A stretch of DNA of 15,038 bases from an uncultured Acetatifactor sp. (GTDB lineage: Bacteria > Bacillota > Clostridia > Lachnospirales > Lachnospiraceae): positions 1-15,038 of the forward strand of contig CAJUNZ010000069.1 in NCBI GenBank assembly GCA_910587755.1. Reading direction: 5' to 3'. The translations under genes and the position numbers were made by a program. This document shows, in pieces, positions 7,463 through 14,808 of this stretch; within the stretch, counting starts at the first letter, position 1, and each line of letters opens with the position of its first letter. The notes beneath the pieces were generated by a model that saw only the letters and a program-made list of their open reading frames with translations, ran no database searches and had not been told where the DNA came from.

Positions 7463-7675
7463 AATCCTATATTCTGGATTTCAGACTCCAAGCTCTAAAA
7501 TCCCAGACTCTGGATTCCAGACTCTAAGTTCTAAAATCCTATACTCTGGATTTCAGACTCCAAGCTCTAAATCCCAGACTCTGGATTTCAGACTCCAAGC
7601 TCTAAAATCCCAGACTCTGGATTTCAGACTCTAAGTTCTAAAATCCCAAACTCTGGATTTCAGACTCTGAACTCT
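7463..7675 (-). repeat. Six-copy 36-bp tandem repeat between spoIIP and lepA
   Basis: Six units begin at 7463 (34 bp, edge), 7497, 7533, 7569 (35 bp), 7604 and 7640, with decayed half units on both sides (7445-7462, 7676-7689). This array fills nearly all of the 314-bp gap 7403-7716, which has no gene. Each junction contains GGATTTCAGA, 8 bases, then TCTAAAATCC (for example 7476-7503). On the minus strand this folds into a 10-bp stem with a G-U pair and an 8-nt loop. The array lies in the transcript between the spoIIP stop and the lepA start. There are no spacers, so it is not a CRISPR array. Confidence 0.9.
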
Positions 7676-7716
7676 AAACTCTGAATTCTAATTGTAGCAA
7701 AGATTCACGGAATTGT

Positions 7717-9228
7717 CTACTGCCCCGACAGCACCATATCCAAAATATGTGCCAGAGGTTCACAGGCATTCATGGCCTCCTGCACTGTATTGTTCTGAGC
7801 CCCCAGTTCAATCAGCAAAGACCTGGGACACAAATGCATGTTATACCGATAGCCTTTCAGGTAAATTTTCCTGGTAAGCCCCGGATAATACTCCATGGCT
7901 TTCAGCTGCATCTGGAAAGAAAAGGCCAGATTGCTTCCCAGATTTTCATTGTACAAATAGGCGATATTTCCGGTCTTTTTCGTGCGGGAGAGACCGTTGA
8001 AAAACATAAACCGGGCCGTGGACCGCCCGTCCAGATCCATCACAAGCCTGGTGGTCTCGGGCATCTCATCTCTGTGCAGGTCGATAACCACCTGAATCGA
8101 GGGATTTTCCCGCAGCACCCTCTCAATATCCTCCAGCGCCACAGAGTAGGCGTCATCCCTTGCCTCCACGTCAAACTGTCCCTCATAGTGTAGAACTTTG
8201 TACCCATAGACTTCCGTCAGTATACGGGTCAAATACTCCCCCACTCCCACAATGGATGTGGACGAATCCCCAGGTACGGAATCTGCAAAAGTTTCCTGAG
8301 AATGAGTGTGGTAAATCAGAATCTGCGGGCCCTCCCCCTCCTTGGAAATGGACATGTCCGCAGATAAAAACTTCTCCACATTCAATTGGTCGCTGCCTGC
8401 CATGGTATTGGCGTCAATGGTATAAAACTGCTGCACCAGGGCCTCATAATTTGCCAGCGGCCCTAAGTCCACCTGGCTCTGTCTGGCATGGGGCAAAAAC
8501 GAAAAAGAAGAAGGCGTTTGCTGCATTTGCTGCATCTGTTGGGCCGCCTCATTCTCCGCCTTCAAAAGTTCCTCAAAAGCCTCCCCATCCGCTGCCGGGT
8601 TCGTTTCCGGCACAGTGCCCGGATCCGTTCCCGGATCCACCTGCCCCTCCCCTGTCATCTCTCCCAGCTCTTCCTCCCAGGGGTAGGTGCCTTCCTCCGC
8701 TTCAGCCAGCAGAATAGTGCGGAAATCCGTCTCTTCCTCCCCATCGGAAAATCCCTGCCCCGCTATGTATCCGTAAAGAGGAAAAAGACATTCTATCTGC
8801 CCCCGCAGCAGCCAGTGTGCCCCCCTGCCGCCCTGGGCTGCAAAGGAAAGTCCGGGCACAAAATATTCGTAGATCAAGGATTTTATACCGGCGGCAATGC
8901 TTCCGGACATTCCCGTTCCCTGTGTTACGCCTCCGCCGCTGCCTGCAGCGCCGTTCCGGAACGTACCGCCCACGGCCCCATCCCCGGACGCTGCCCCACG
9001 GGACGTGCCGCCCACGGCCCCATCCCCGGACGCTGCCCCACGGGACGTGCCGCCCCCAGATCCGCCGCCCTCCGTCCCGTCCAGCATCACGCCGGAGGGA
9101 ACGACGCCTTGTCCCCCGGGCCCGGCGCCGCAGCCCTTTATCCCTGCAAGTATCCCCAAAAGCAGAACTGCCGCCGGAAGCAGCCGCTTCTTCAAGCCGC
9201 CTGCCAAATCCTTCCTGTTTACAGCCAC
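7717..9228 (-). CDS. spoIIP: Stage II sporulation protein P, engulfment peptidoglycan hydrolase
   Basis: This 503-residue mother-cell membrane protein is the amidase/endopeptidase of the SpoIID-SpoIIM-SpoIIP engulfment machine. Residues 14-30 form a membrane anchor after a basic start. Residues 33-110 are a Gly/Ser/Ala-rich linker with two exact copies of a 14-residue repeat. A further acidic, Gln-rich stretch runs from about 165 to 240. The catalytic domain (about 270-503) has IYHTHSQE (305-312), IDLHRDE (392-398) and HLCPRSLLIELGAQNNT (465-481), which are the conserved metal-binding and active-site blocks. The start is GTG; GGAAGGGAAG upstream serves as Shine-Dalgarno. The protein is longer than typical, mainly because of the linker. 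gpr lies 105 bp upstream, matching the gpr-spoIIP order of Bacillus. Confidence 0.95.
   Translation of the reverse strand: MAVNRKDLAGGLKKRLLPAAVLLLGILAGIKGCGAGPGGQGVVPSGVMLDGTEGGGSGGGTSRGAASGDGAVGGTSRGAASGDGAVGGTFRNGAAGSGGGVTQGTGMSGSIAAGIKSLIYEYFVPGLSFAAQGGRGAHWLLRGQIECLFPLYGYIAGQGFSDGEEETDFRTILLAEAEEGTYPWEEELGEMTGEGQVDPGTDPGTVPETNPAADGEAFEELLKAENEAAQQMQQMQQTPSSFSFLPHARQSQVDLGPLANYEALVQQFYTIDANTMAGSDQLNVEKFLSADMSISKEGEGPQILIYHTHSQETFADSVPGDSSTSIVGVGEYLTRILTEVYGYKVLHYEGQFDVEARDDAYSVALEDIERVLRENPSIQVVIDLHRDEMPETTRLVMDLDGRSTARFMFFNGLSRTKKTGNIAYLYNENLGSNLAFSFQMQLKAMEYYPGLTRKIYLKGYRYNMHLCPRSLLIELGAQNNTVQEAMNACEPLAHILDMVLSGQ
8966..9049 (-). repeat. Two identical 42-bp tandem units inside spoIIP
   Basis: Two perfect, in-frame 42-bp copies (8966-9007 and 9008-9049) encode the 14-residue unit TSRGAASGDGAVGG twice, followed by a diverged relative. 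They lie in the disordered Gly-rich linker, where length changes by slippage should be tolerated. The plus-strand sequence is very GC-rich. Confidence 0.9.
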
Positions 9229-9333
9229 GCACTTCCCTTCCTGCCATAAATATCCTGTTCAGTATATGACAGTCTTATCCATTCCATGAATAAGCCCGGG
9301 GTGAGATTCAAAAATAAGAAAATGCACAGTCCC

Positions 9334-10257
9334 CTATGCCATAAGATTCTCCCCAATGGCAATGTTAATCCCCTCGGATACCGTAAAACTGACCCTTTTA
9401 ATCACGGCATCTATGTCCTTGCCCGTCATGTACATATTGTTCAGCTCGGCAAAGCTCAGTTTCTGCCTCTCCTTGAACCTGGCCCCCGCCAGACTTTTTT
9501 CCTCCTCCAGCAGTTTTTCCAGGGCGTCGTTCACAATGGTAGCCGCGTCCACCACCGTAGGAATACCGATGGCGATCACAGGCACCCCCAGACTCTCCTG
9601 AGTCAGGGCATTCCTGTGGTTTCCCACACCGGAGCCCGGCTGGATCCCTGTGTTGGTGATCTGAATGGTGCGGTTAAGCCGCTTTGTGCTGCGGGCTGCC
9701 AGCGCGTCAATGACAATCAGCGCGTCCGGCTCCGTCTCCGCCACCACCCCCTTGACGATCTCCGCCGTCTCCATACCCGTCTTGGCCATAACCCCCGGTT
9801 CCAGGGCGCTGATCTGATTCATCCGCTCACAGTTGTAGGCGGCCTTTCCATACTCCTTCACAATATGCCTGGTGATAAACAGGTTGTCCACCACCTGGGG
9901 CCCCAGGGCGTCGGCCGTCACCTCCCGGTTGCCCAGACCCACCACCAGAATCGACTGCTCCTGTTCCGCTCCCGGCAGCAGCTCCAGAATCTCCTGTGCC
10001 AGACAGCAGGAGATCTCCCTGTGGTAGCCGTCGTCCGGCTCCACCATGGCCGGGGCCTCCATGGTCACATAGATCCCCATGGGCTTTCCCATAGCCTTCG
10101 CCGCATTCTTGGTGTCAATCATCACTTTCGTCACATGGATGTCCTCTTCCTCCAGATCATATTCCTCCACCCTGACCCCGCGGAGCTCACTGTCCGCCTC
10201 GGTAATGCTTTCCCTGGCCTCAAGGGCCAAATCCGTCCTCATCTGAAAATTTTCCAT
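9334..10257 (-). CDS. gpr: Germination protease GPR
   Basis: This 307-residue aspartic-type protease initiates degradation of small acid-soluble spore proteins when spores germinate. It has RTDLALEARE (7-16) near the N-terminus, VGLGNREVTADALGP (106-120) with Asp116, and VIDALAARS (182-190) with Asp184. By alignment with Bacillus GPR these are the likely catalytic aspartates. GIQPGSGVGNHR (204-215) follows. It is shorter than the roughly 370-residue Bacillus enzyme at both ends. Only six residues precede the RTDLA segment, so the autoprocessed propeptide is short or placed differently. The ATG has GAGG upstream (GTGAGGAGCT). It is divergent from rpsT and followed by spoIIP. Confidence 0.96.
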   Translation of the reverse strand: MENFQMRTDLALEARESITEADSELRGVRVEEYDLEEEDIHVTKVMIDTKNAAKAMGKPMGIYVTMEAPAMVEPDDGYHREISCCLAQEILELLPGAEQEQSILVVGLGNREVTADALGPQVVDNLFITRHIVKEYGKAAYNCERMNQISALEPGVMAKTGMETAEIVKGVVAETEPDALIVIDALAARSTKRLNRTIQITNTGIQPGSGVGNHRNALTQESLGVPVIAIGIPTVVDAATIVNDALEKLLEEEKSLAGARFKERQKLSFAELNNMYMTGKDIDAVIKRVSFTVSEGINIAIGENLMA

Positions 10258-10328
10258 AGCTCCTCACACTCTCCCAAAAAATTTCAGGTACTGTATTATA
10301 TTTTGGTCAATTTTTCGTAGAATATGTC

Positions 10329-10357
10329 TTGACAAACTTTCTAATATTTACTAAACT
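10329..10357 (+). promoter_or_regulatory. rpsT promoter
   Basis: A perfect -35 TTGACA (10329-10334), a 17-bp spacer and -10 TAAACT (10352-10357) lie about 92 bp before the rpsT start. This leaves a leader of roughly 85 nt. Confidence 0.75.
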
Positions 10358-10373
10358 AAAAAGGTATGTTTAC

Positions 10374-10414
10374 GTTAGTCTTCCGTGTCGGGCTAAGGTG
10401 AAACGACAGCTAAC
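10374..10414 (+). promoter_or_regulatory. Structured rpsT mRNA leader
   Basis: GTTAG (10374-10378) pairs with CTAAC (10410-10414), and TGTCG (10386-10390) with CGACA (10404-10408). This gives a two-part stem with a large one-sided bulge and a 13-nt loop. The position between promoter and start fits autogenous control by S20, which is known for rpsT in other bacteria; that role here is inferred. Confidence 0.4.
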
Positions 10415-10449
10415 TTTTAAATTCACGTATACAATTGGAGGTGTAGGAC

Positions 10450-10713
10450 TTGGCTAACATTAAATCCGCAAAGAAGAGAATCTTAGTGAACCGCACGAAC
10501 GCCGATAGGAACAAGGCTATCAGAACCCGTGTCAAGACCGCAGTCAAAAAGGTATATGCCACCATTTCATCCGGTGACAAGGCTGCTGCACAGGCTGAAC
10601 TGGCCGCTGCCACCAAGGTGATCGAGATGGCAGGCAGCAAGGGCGTCTATCACAAAAATAATGTTGCACACAAGGTTGCCCGTATCAGCAAAGCCGTAAA
10701 CAAGATGGCTTAG
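10450..10713 (+). CDS. rpsT: 30S ribosomal protein S20
   Basis: This 87-residue, highly basic helical protein binds 16S rRNA in the 30S subunit. It starts with the family signature ANIKSAKKR and ends with HKVARISKAVNKMA; length and composition are typical. The start is TTG, 7 nt after GGAGGTG, and no ATG is available. TTG/GTG starts on rpsT also occur in other bacteria and may aid autoregulation. It is the only plus-strand gene of the window, divergent from gpr, with its own promoter and terminator. Confidence 0.98.
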   Translation: MANIKSAKKRILVNRTNADRNKAIRTRVKTAVKKVYATISSGDKAAAQAELAAATKVIEMAGSKGVYHKNNVAHKVARISKAVNKMA

Positions 10714-10757
10714 GTATTGTGGGAAAATAAGTGATACACACCGAACATAGGATGTGT

Positions 10758-10795
10758 AAAAAAAGGCTGCCCCAGTCAGTGGGACAGCCCTTTTT
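10758..10795. terminator. Bidirectional terminator between rpsT and the TPM gene
   Basis: The arms 10765-10774 and 10780-10789 form a 10-bp GC-rich stem around a 5-nt loop. On the plus strand it is followed by CTTTTT, and on the minus strand by seven T (10764-10758). As minus-strand RNA all ten positions pair (one G-U); as plus-strand RNA there is one mismatch. It ends both converging transcripts, rpsT and the mnmA-side operon. Confidence 0.88.
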
Positions 10796-10820
10796 GCTGT
10801 GTTTTTTCAAAATAACGGAT

Positions 10821-11729
10821 TCAGTGCCTGCGGCTTCCTCCCCCGTGGCTTGCACCGCTGCTGCTGTGGTGGTGCCCTCCGCCACCGTGGTTTGCGCTGC
10901 TCCGGCCTCCGCCTCCGGTGCTGGCGGCAATCCGTCTTGTCACCACACTTTTTCTCAGAAAGACATCCGTCCTGTCATGAAATTCCGGCTTTCCTCCCGA
11001 CACATAGGCGTTCACCGCCACCGTGTTGTCCGCCTTCTTCTGGCTGGCCCCCGCCGCAGCATACATTGCCGCCACGCCGATTGGGAGAAAAATCACCATC
11101 CCCCAGCCAAAAGGAATCTGCAAAGAATCCTCCAGCAGATCCCCCACCTTGTCCACGTAAGCCTCATAAGCCTTGAAAGGATCCCTGTCGTGGCGGGCAT
11201 CCACCGCGTCAAAGATTTCCTCAATGTCGTAGGTGCTGAGAGCCCTCTCCACCTTTCCGCTGGTGGAAAGCACCTCCCCCTTCTGTCCCTGGTACCAGTT
11301 GTACAGAAGAAGAATTCCGTCTCCCTCGTATCCCTTGTTGTAGCCAAACCGGTTCTGGTCCCAGAAATCGTCAGCTATGTCCTGCATGTTCCGCTCCCAG
11401 TCCTCCCACCGCAGGCCGTACTGCTCCATGGCTTCTCTGCCCTCCACAGGCTGACTGATGGTCATCAGCACAATGTCCGCCTGAATCTTTTCCTCCATCC
11501 GGGCAATCTGCTCCCGCAGAGCCTCCTCCTCCTGAGGGGTGAGCACCTCCCCATAGTCGAACACCCTCTCCGTGGGCGCCTCATTGTTGGCTCTGGGCGC
11601 GCTGCCCCGGGTCTGTTTCACGGCCCACAGCGCCACACAGGCCACTGCCGCCAGCCCTATGCCCAGGAACCAGAACCGGAAATAGTGCAGGTACTGCCTC
11701 CTGGCTTCTTTTTTGTAATCGTTATCCAT
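10821..11729 (-). CDS. TPM-domain membrane protein
   Basis: This 302-residue membrane protein has a basic N-terminus and a first membrane segment at about 18-37. A TPM/YgcG-type domain follows at about 54-200, with FDYGEVLTPQEEEALREQI and GYEGDGILLLYNW as signature stretches, then a second membrane segment at about 206-226. The C-terminal tail is rich in Gly, His and Ser (271-302). TPM domains are linked to phosphatase-like or membrane-complex assembly roles in other organisms; the role here is unknown. The ATG is preceded by AGGAGG at 6-nt spacing. It lies 94 bp downstream of the zinc-ribbon membrane protein gene, a pairing commonly seen in Clostridia, so the two may act together at the membrane. 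Confidence 0.88.
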   Translation of the reverse strand: MDNDYKKEARRQYLHYFRFWFLGIGLAAVACVALWAVKQTRGSAPRANNEAPTERVFDYGEVLTPQEEEALREQIARMEEKIQADIVLMTISQPVEGREAMEQYGLRWEDWERNMQDIADDFWDQNRFGYNKGYEGDGILLLYNWYQGQKGEVLSTSGKVERALSTYDIEEIFDAVDARHDRDPFKAYEAYVDKVGDLLEDSLQIPFGWGMVIFLPIGVAAMYAAAGASQKKADNTVAVNAYVSGGKPEFHDRTDVFLRKSVVTRRIAASTGGGGRSSANHGGGGHHHSSSGASHGGGSRRH

Positions 11730-11823
11730 ATTCCGCCTCCTGCCCGCCCCTGCGGGCCAGTGCCAGTGTCCTCCATCCTTGCGTCCCCGCTGCCGCCCTC
11801 CGGCTCCCCTGCCAATTTGTCTG

Positions 11824-12813
11824 TCACAGCAGTCCCAGCATCACCTGCAGCAGCGCCAGTATCACGGTCAGGCTGCCCCAGAGCGTTCCCACATAAGCCC
11901 AGAACTTGCCGCTGGAAAAAGGCGCCGTTCCCACAATCTTTCCCGTCTGCCCGTTCACATAAAAGGGATACTCCTGGCCTTTGTAAGAATATATGTACTT
12001 CCACACAGGAAGAAGCCCGTAAACCGCCCCGCTGTCCCTGACCTGAATATCCTGATGCAGGGTTTTCACGGTGCTGTACCCCCCATAGCTCTCCCGCAGA
12101 AGTTTGGCGGCGTCCTGGTTCATCATCGTCCTGGCCCGGTTTTCCACCACATCCCAGGTCATATTGTATTTCTCCCCCCAGAACCCCGACATAAACTTAG
12201 GATCAAAATCAGCCATCTGCCCATACTGGAACGGGGCAATCAGCTCCATCACATCGTCCGGCATCTGCTCAGAGGCATCCACAGGAATTTTTTCAAATTC
12301 AATGCTCATACGCCGTCCTATGGCATACACGGAAGTCTCCGTATACTCCTTGTCACCGCTGCGCCAGACCTTGATTTTCGTCCCCTCTCCCTGAAAAGAA
12401 CAGTCTGTCTGATAGTCATAGAACCAGTAGGGCACATAGATCCCCTGCATGCTGTCCAGACGGGCTTCTGAGAGAAAATCCGTGGGCGCAAACAGACAGC
12501 GCCTGAACTTTTCCCGAAGGGATTTCTTGCAGGCTTCCTTGCCCATCTGGAAAGGAATAATCATTCTGGGAGTATACTCCCCCTCCACTCTCTCATTAAA
12601 AATCAGATAGCTGTCACAGTAGGGGCACTGGGCCGCGGAAGTATGTATCTGCACAGGCACCTGCCCCCCGCAGTTGGGACATATGGCCAGATCCCCCGTC
12701 AGCCCCTCCGTCCTCTCCCCGGTTTCCCGGCTGTCGCAAAAAGGACAGTACATGCCGCGCTTCTCCGGGCTGTATACCACATTTCCCCCACAGCTTCTGC
12801 ACTTATAATACAT
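11824..12813 (-). CDS. TFIIB-type zinc-ribbon membrane protein
   Basis: This 329-residue protein has two zinc ribbons at the N-terminus: Cys5/Cys8 with Cys23/Cys26, and Cys45/Cys48 with Cys63/Cys66. A soluble domain of about 200 residues follows (starting around YTPRMIIPFQMGKEA) and includes YVPYWFYDY. A C-terminal membrane helix runs from about 306 to 329. Proteins of this type are sometimes misannotated as PriA helicase because of the ribbons, but no helicase motifs are present. The start has GAGG 8 nt upstream. The function is unknown; pairing with the TPM protein suggests a shared envelope role (inference). Confidence 0.88.
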   Translation of the reverse strand: MYYKCRSCGGNVVYSPEKRGMYCPFCDSRETGERTEGLTGDLAICPNCGGQVPVQIHTSAAQCPYCDSYLIFNERVEGEYTPRMIIPFQMGKEACKKSLREKFRRCLFAPTDFLSEARLDSMQGIYVPYWFYDYQTDCSFQGEGTKIKVWRSGDKEYTETSVYAIGRRMSIEFEKIPVDASEQMPDDVMELIAPFQYGQMADFDPKFMSGFWGEKYNMTWDVVENRARTMMNQDAAKLLRESYGGYSTVKTLHQDIQVRDSGAVYGLLPVWKYIYSYKGQEYPFYVNGQTGKIVGTAPFSSGKFWAYVGTLWGSLTVILALLQVMLGLL

Positions 12814-12855
12814 CCTTTCATCCTCACTTTCGTATCCACATTTCCCTGCCCTGCA

Positions 12856-12876
12856 CCTGCCCTGAACAGGGACAGG
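12856..12876. other. Hairpin in the gap before the zinc-ribbon gene
   Basis: CCTG-CCCTG, a two-base loop, then CAGGG-A-CAGG form a 9-bp stem with one bulge. It lies in the 146-bp gap between the 175-aa gene and the zinc-ribbon gene. No T-tract follows on either strand. It could attenuate or protect the transcript; no role can be assigned. Confidence 0.35.
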
Positions 12877-12959
12877 ACAGGGAGACAGTCGGCGGCTCCG
12901 GTGTCAGTCCGCAGCCCCAAATCCCTCTGGAGTTTTGCCGTCAGCCCACAGACTCAGCT

Positions 12960-13487
12960 TCACTCACAGAGCACCACAACCTTAAAAGGGGTGGTCTGAG
13001 CCGGAATACTCCTGGTGGAACTGCCGTAGGTTACTACCAGACTGTGGTTCGCCGGACTGCCCTGAAAATACTGGTTGTTAGTCGTCCGCACATCCACACT
13101 TCCGTCCAGATTCAGCTGAAGCGTCTGGTCTTCATTCACCAGAGATGCACCGTAGTAGCCCACATTCACCATACGCCCGTTCTTTACCTGGGCGGCGGCC
13201 ACCGCGCTGTACTGGGGCGGATAGATCAGCGGCATGGGCGCGTCGGCCGCATACCAGAAAGTACACATCATCCCCACGGAAAGGGTCTCAAAATCCACCA
13301 CATAGGTGGCAGGGGTAAGGATAAAATTCACCGTGTTTCCGTCCGAATCCTCCACGGTGGCAAAGATCATACAGCCGTTGGCGCGCCTGCCGCCCATCCT
13401 GGCAGGCACCATCTCCACAATGGTCCCTGTCACAGAGCCAAACCGGCTTCTTTTAAATGGCATTTTGTCTCCAAAACCAAAATCCAT
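12960..13487 (-). CDS. Uncharacterised 175-residue protein with a likely sporulation promoter
   Basis: The function is not recognised. Residues 14-95 look like a small beta-barrel (OB-like) unit: SVTGTIVEMVP, then FATVEDSDGNTVNFILTP, GMMCTFWY and PLIYPPQY. The second half has the conserved-looking TRSIPAQTTPFKVVVLC ending (158-174). No signal peptide or membrane segment is visible. Similar proteins are, to my memory, widespread in Clostridia without known function. The frame stays open upstream into mnmA, but GGGGAG 5 nt before the ATG at 13487, and a promoter beyond it, fix the start. The promoter at 13520-13549 matches the sigma-K type and resembles that of sigK, so I infer late mother-cell expression, possibly as a spore coat or outer-layer protein. 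Confidence 0.8.
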   Translation of the reverse strand: MDFGFGDKMPFKRSRFGSVTGTIVEMVPARMGGRRANGCMIFATVEDSDGNTVNFILTPATYVVDFETLSVGMMCTFWYAADAPMPLIYPPQYSAVAAAQVKNGRMVNVGYYGASLVNEDQTLQLNLDGSVDVRTTNNQYFQGSPANHSLVVTYGSSTRSIPAQTTPFKVVVLCE

Positions 13488-13519
13488 AGCATCTCCCCGA
13501 ATCAAATAATCCGTCCACA

Positions 13520-13549
13520 TATGATATGCGCTTTTCCCCAAAAAGTGCC
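13520..13549 (-). promoter_or_regulatory. Sigma-K/sigma-E type promoter of the 175-residue protein gene
   Basis: The minus strand reads GGCAC (13549-13545), 16 bp, then CATATCATA (13528-13520), matching AC - 16/17 - CATAnnnTA. The -10 is 32 bp before the start codon. The same GGCAC -35 appears in front of sigK. Confidence 0.55.
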
Positions 13550-13575
13550 TGGCCCCTAGAGTCAGAAAACATCCC

Positions 13576-14685
13576 TCACGGCCCCGGCAGAAACGCCCCC
13601 CGGGCGGAGACAATGACGCCGCCCCCCAGCACATAGTCGTCCAGGTAGAAACACACAGACTGCCCCGGCGCCGGGGCCCTGACAGGTTTTTCAAAACAGG
13701 CCCGCAGCCCCCCGTCCTCCGTCTTTTCCACCCTGCAGTATTCTCCCTTATGTCTGTAGCGGATCTTGGCGAAAGCCCTCACGGGCGCCTCCAGATCCTC
13801 CACTCCCATAAAATTGACCTGGCCGCAGCAGACTTCCCTGGCAAAGAGAGCTTCCTCCCTTCCCACCACCACCTCATTGGCGGCAGGACGAATCTGTGTC
13901 ACGTAGACCCGCTCCCCCATGGGCAGGCCAAGTCCCCTTCTCTGACCGATGGTGTAATGGGTGATCCCCCTGTGCCGGCCCAGAACCTTTCCCTCCTCAT
14001 CCACGAAATTTCCCGGACCGGGAACCCGTTCCCCAGCCGCCCTGTCAATAAACCCGCCATAATTGTCATCGGGCACAAAACAGATCTCCTGACTGTCCGG
14101 CTTCTGTGCCACAGGAAGCCCCGCCTCCCGGGCAATGGCGCGAATCCGGCTTTTCTCATACTCCCCCAGGGGCATCAAGGTACAGGACAGCTGCTCCTGA
14201 GTCAGACTGTAAAGCACATATGTCTGATCTTTGTCCGACGACACACTGGATCTGAGGGAAAAACGCCCGTTGGGAAGTTTTACCACCCTGGCGTAATGCC
14301 CTGTGGCAATATACTGCGCCCCCAGCTCCAGACTCCACTGCAGCAGAGCCTCCCACTTGATCCGCCTGTTGCAGACAATGCAGGGATTCGGCGTGTGCCC
14401 CCGCAGATATTCTTCCACAAAATAGTCCTTTACACAGCAGGAAAATCTCTCCCTGAAATCCACCACATAGTGGGGAATCCCCAGTACCTGCGCCACGGCC
14501 CCGGCATCCTCCACCGTCTTCCAGCCACAGCCCGCCTCCTCCTTATCAGAAAGAGAAACGCCGCCGCACTCCTGCCACAGCTGCATGGTAACTCCCACCA
14601 CATCATATCCCTGCTCTTTTAAAAGGTATGCCGCCACGGAGGAATCCACACCCCCCGACATGCCCACCACTACCCTTTCCTTCAT
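13576..14685 (-). CDS. mnmA: tRNA-specific 2-thiouridylase MnmA
   Basis: This 369-residue ATP-pyrophosphatase thiolates U34 of tRNA-Lys, -Glu and -Gln using persulfide sulfur. The PP-loop SGGVDS is at 10-15. The catalytic cysteines are expected at Cys105 (in VCNRRIKW) and Cys202 (in SQEICFVPD), and TGHYAR (128-133) follows the first. The length is standard. The frame is open further upstream, but GGAAGG sits 8 nt before the ATG at 14685, so the extra upstream residues are not counted. The ATG at 14691 is too close to the Shine-Dalgarno sequence. It has its own promoter (14809-14837) and a leader of about 115 nt with a perfect palindrome. The 175-aa gene follows after 88 bp, with its own promoter in the gap. 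Confidence 0.97.
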   Translation of the reverse strand: MKERVVVGMSGGVDSSVAAYLLKEQGYDVVGVTMQLWQECGGVSLSDKEEAGCGWKTVEDAGAVAQVLGIPHYVVDFRERFSCCVKDYFVEEYLRGHTPNPCIVCNRRIKWEALLQWSLELGAQYIATGHYARVVKLPNGRFSLRSSVSSDKDQTYVLYSLTQEQLSCTLMPLGEYEKSRIRAIAREAGLPVAQKPDSQEICFVPDDNYGGFIDRAAGERVPGPGNFVDEEGKVLGRHRGITHYTIGQRRGLGLPMGERVYVTQIRPAANEVVVGREEALFAREVCCGQVNFMGVEDLEAPVRAFAKIRYRHKGEYCRVEKTEDGGLRACFEKPVRAPAPGQSVCFYLDDYVLGGGVIVSARGAFLPGP

Positions 14686-14765
14686 TCCCATCCCCTTCCA
14701 GCCGCCCTCCCGGGGAAATGATCTCCCCTTTTGGAAAGACTTCTTCTCAACACAAGACAGCAAGA

Positions 14766-14786
14766 CCTTTATGGATTCCATAAAGG
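14766..14786. repeat. Perfect inverted repeat in the mnmA leader
   Basis: CCTTTATGG (14766-14774), three bases, then CCATAAAGG (14778-14786). It lies between the mnmA promoter and start codon, so it is in the 5' UTR. No T-tract follows. It may be an operator or an RNA stem-loop. No further structure was recognised between it and the Shine-Dalgarno sequence. Confidence 0.55.
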
Positions 14787-14808
14787 CCTTACAGTCCGCA
14801 GCAACAAT

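Noticed and set aside
7463..7675. 36-bp repeats as a CRISPR array
   Set aside because: The units abut directly with no spacers between them, and no cas gene is nearby.
9261..9272. CATATACT as a sigma-E -10 for spoIIP
   Set aside because: No convincing -35 at the required distance.
10318..10326. CATATTCTA as a sigma-E/K -10 for gpr
   Set aside because: The -10 fits, but no AC at 16-17 bp exists and the AATATT-like -35 is spaced at 16 bp; gpr is normally forespore-expressed. Evidence too weak to annotate.
10731..12041. 436-codon plus-strand frame opposite the TPM and zinc-ribbon genes
   Set aside because: Pro/His/Ser-rich antisense translation of GC-rich genes, beginning inside the terminator region; no Shine-Dalgarno or family signature.
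13488..13694. N-terminal extension of the 175-aa protein into mnmA
   Set aside because: A good Shine-Dalgarno sequence and a promoter-like signal lie between mnmA and the ATG at 13487.
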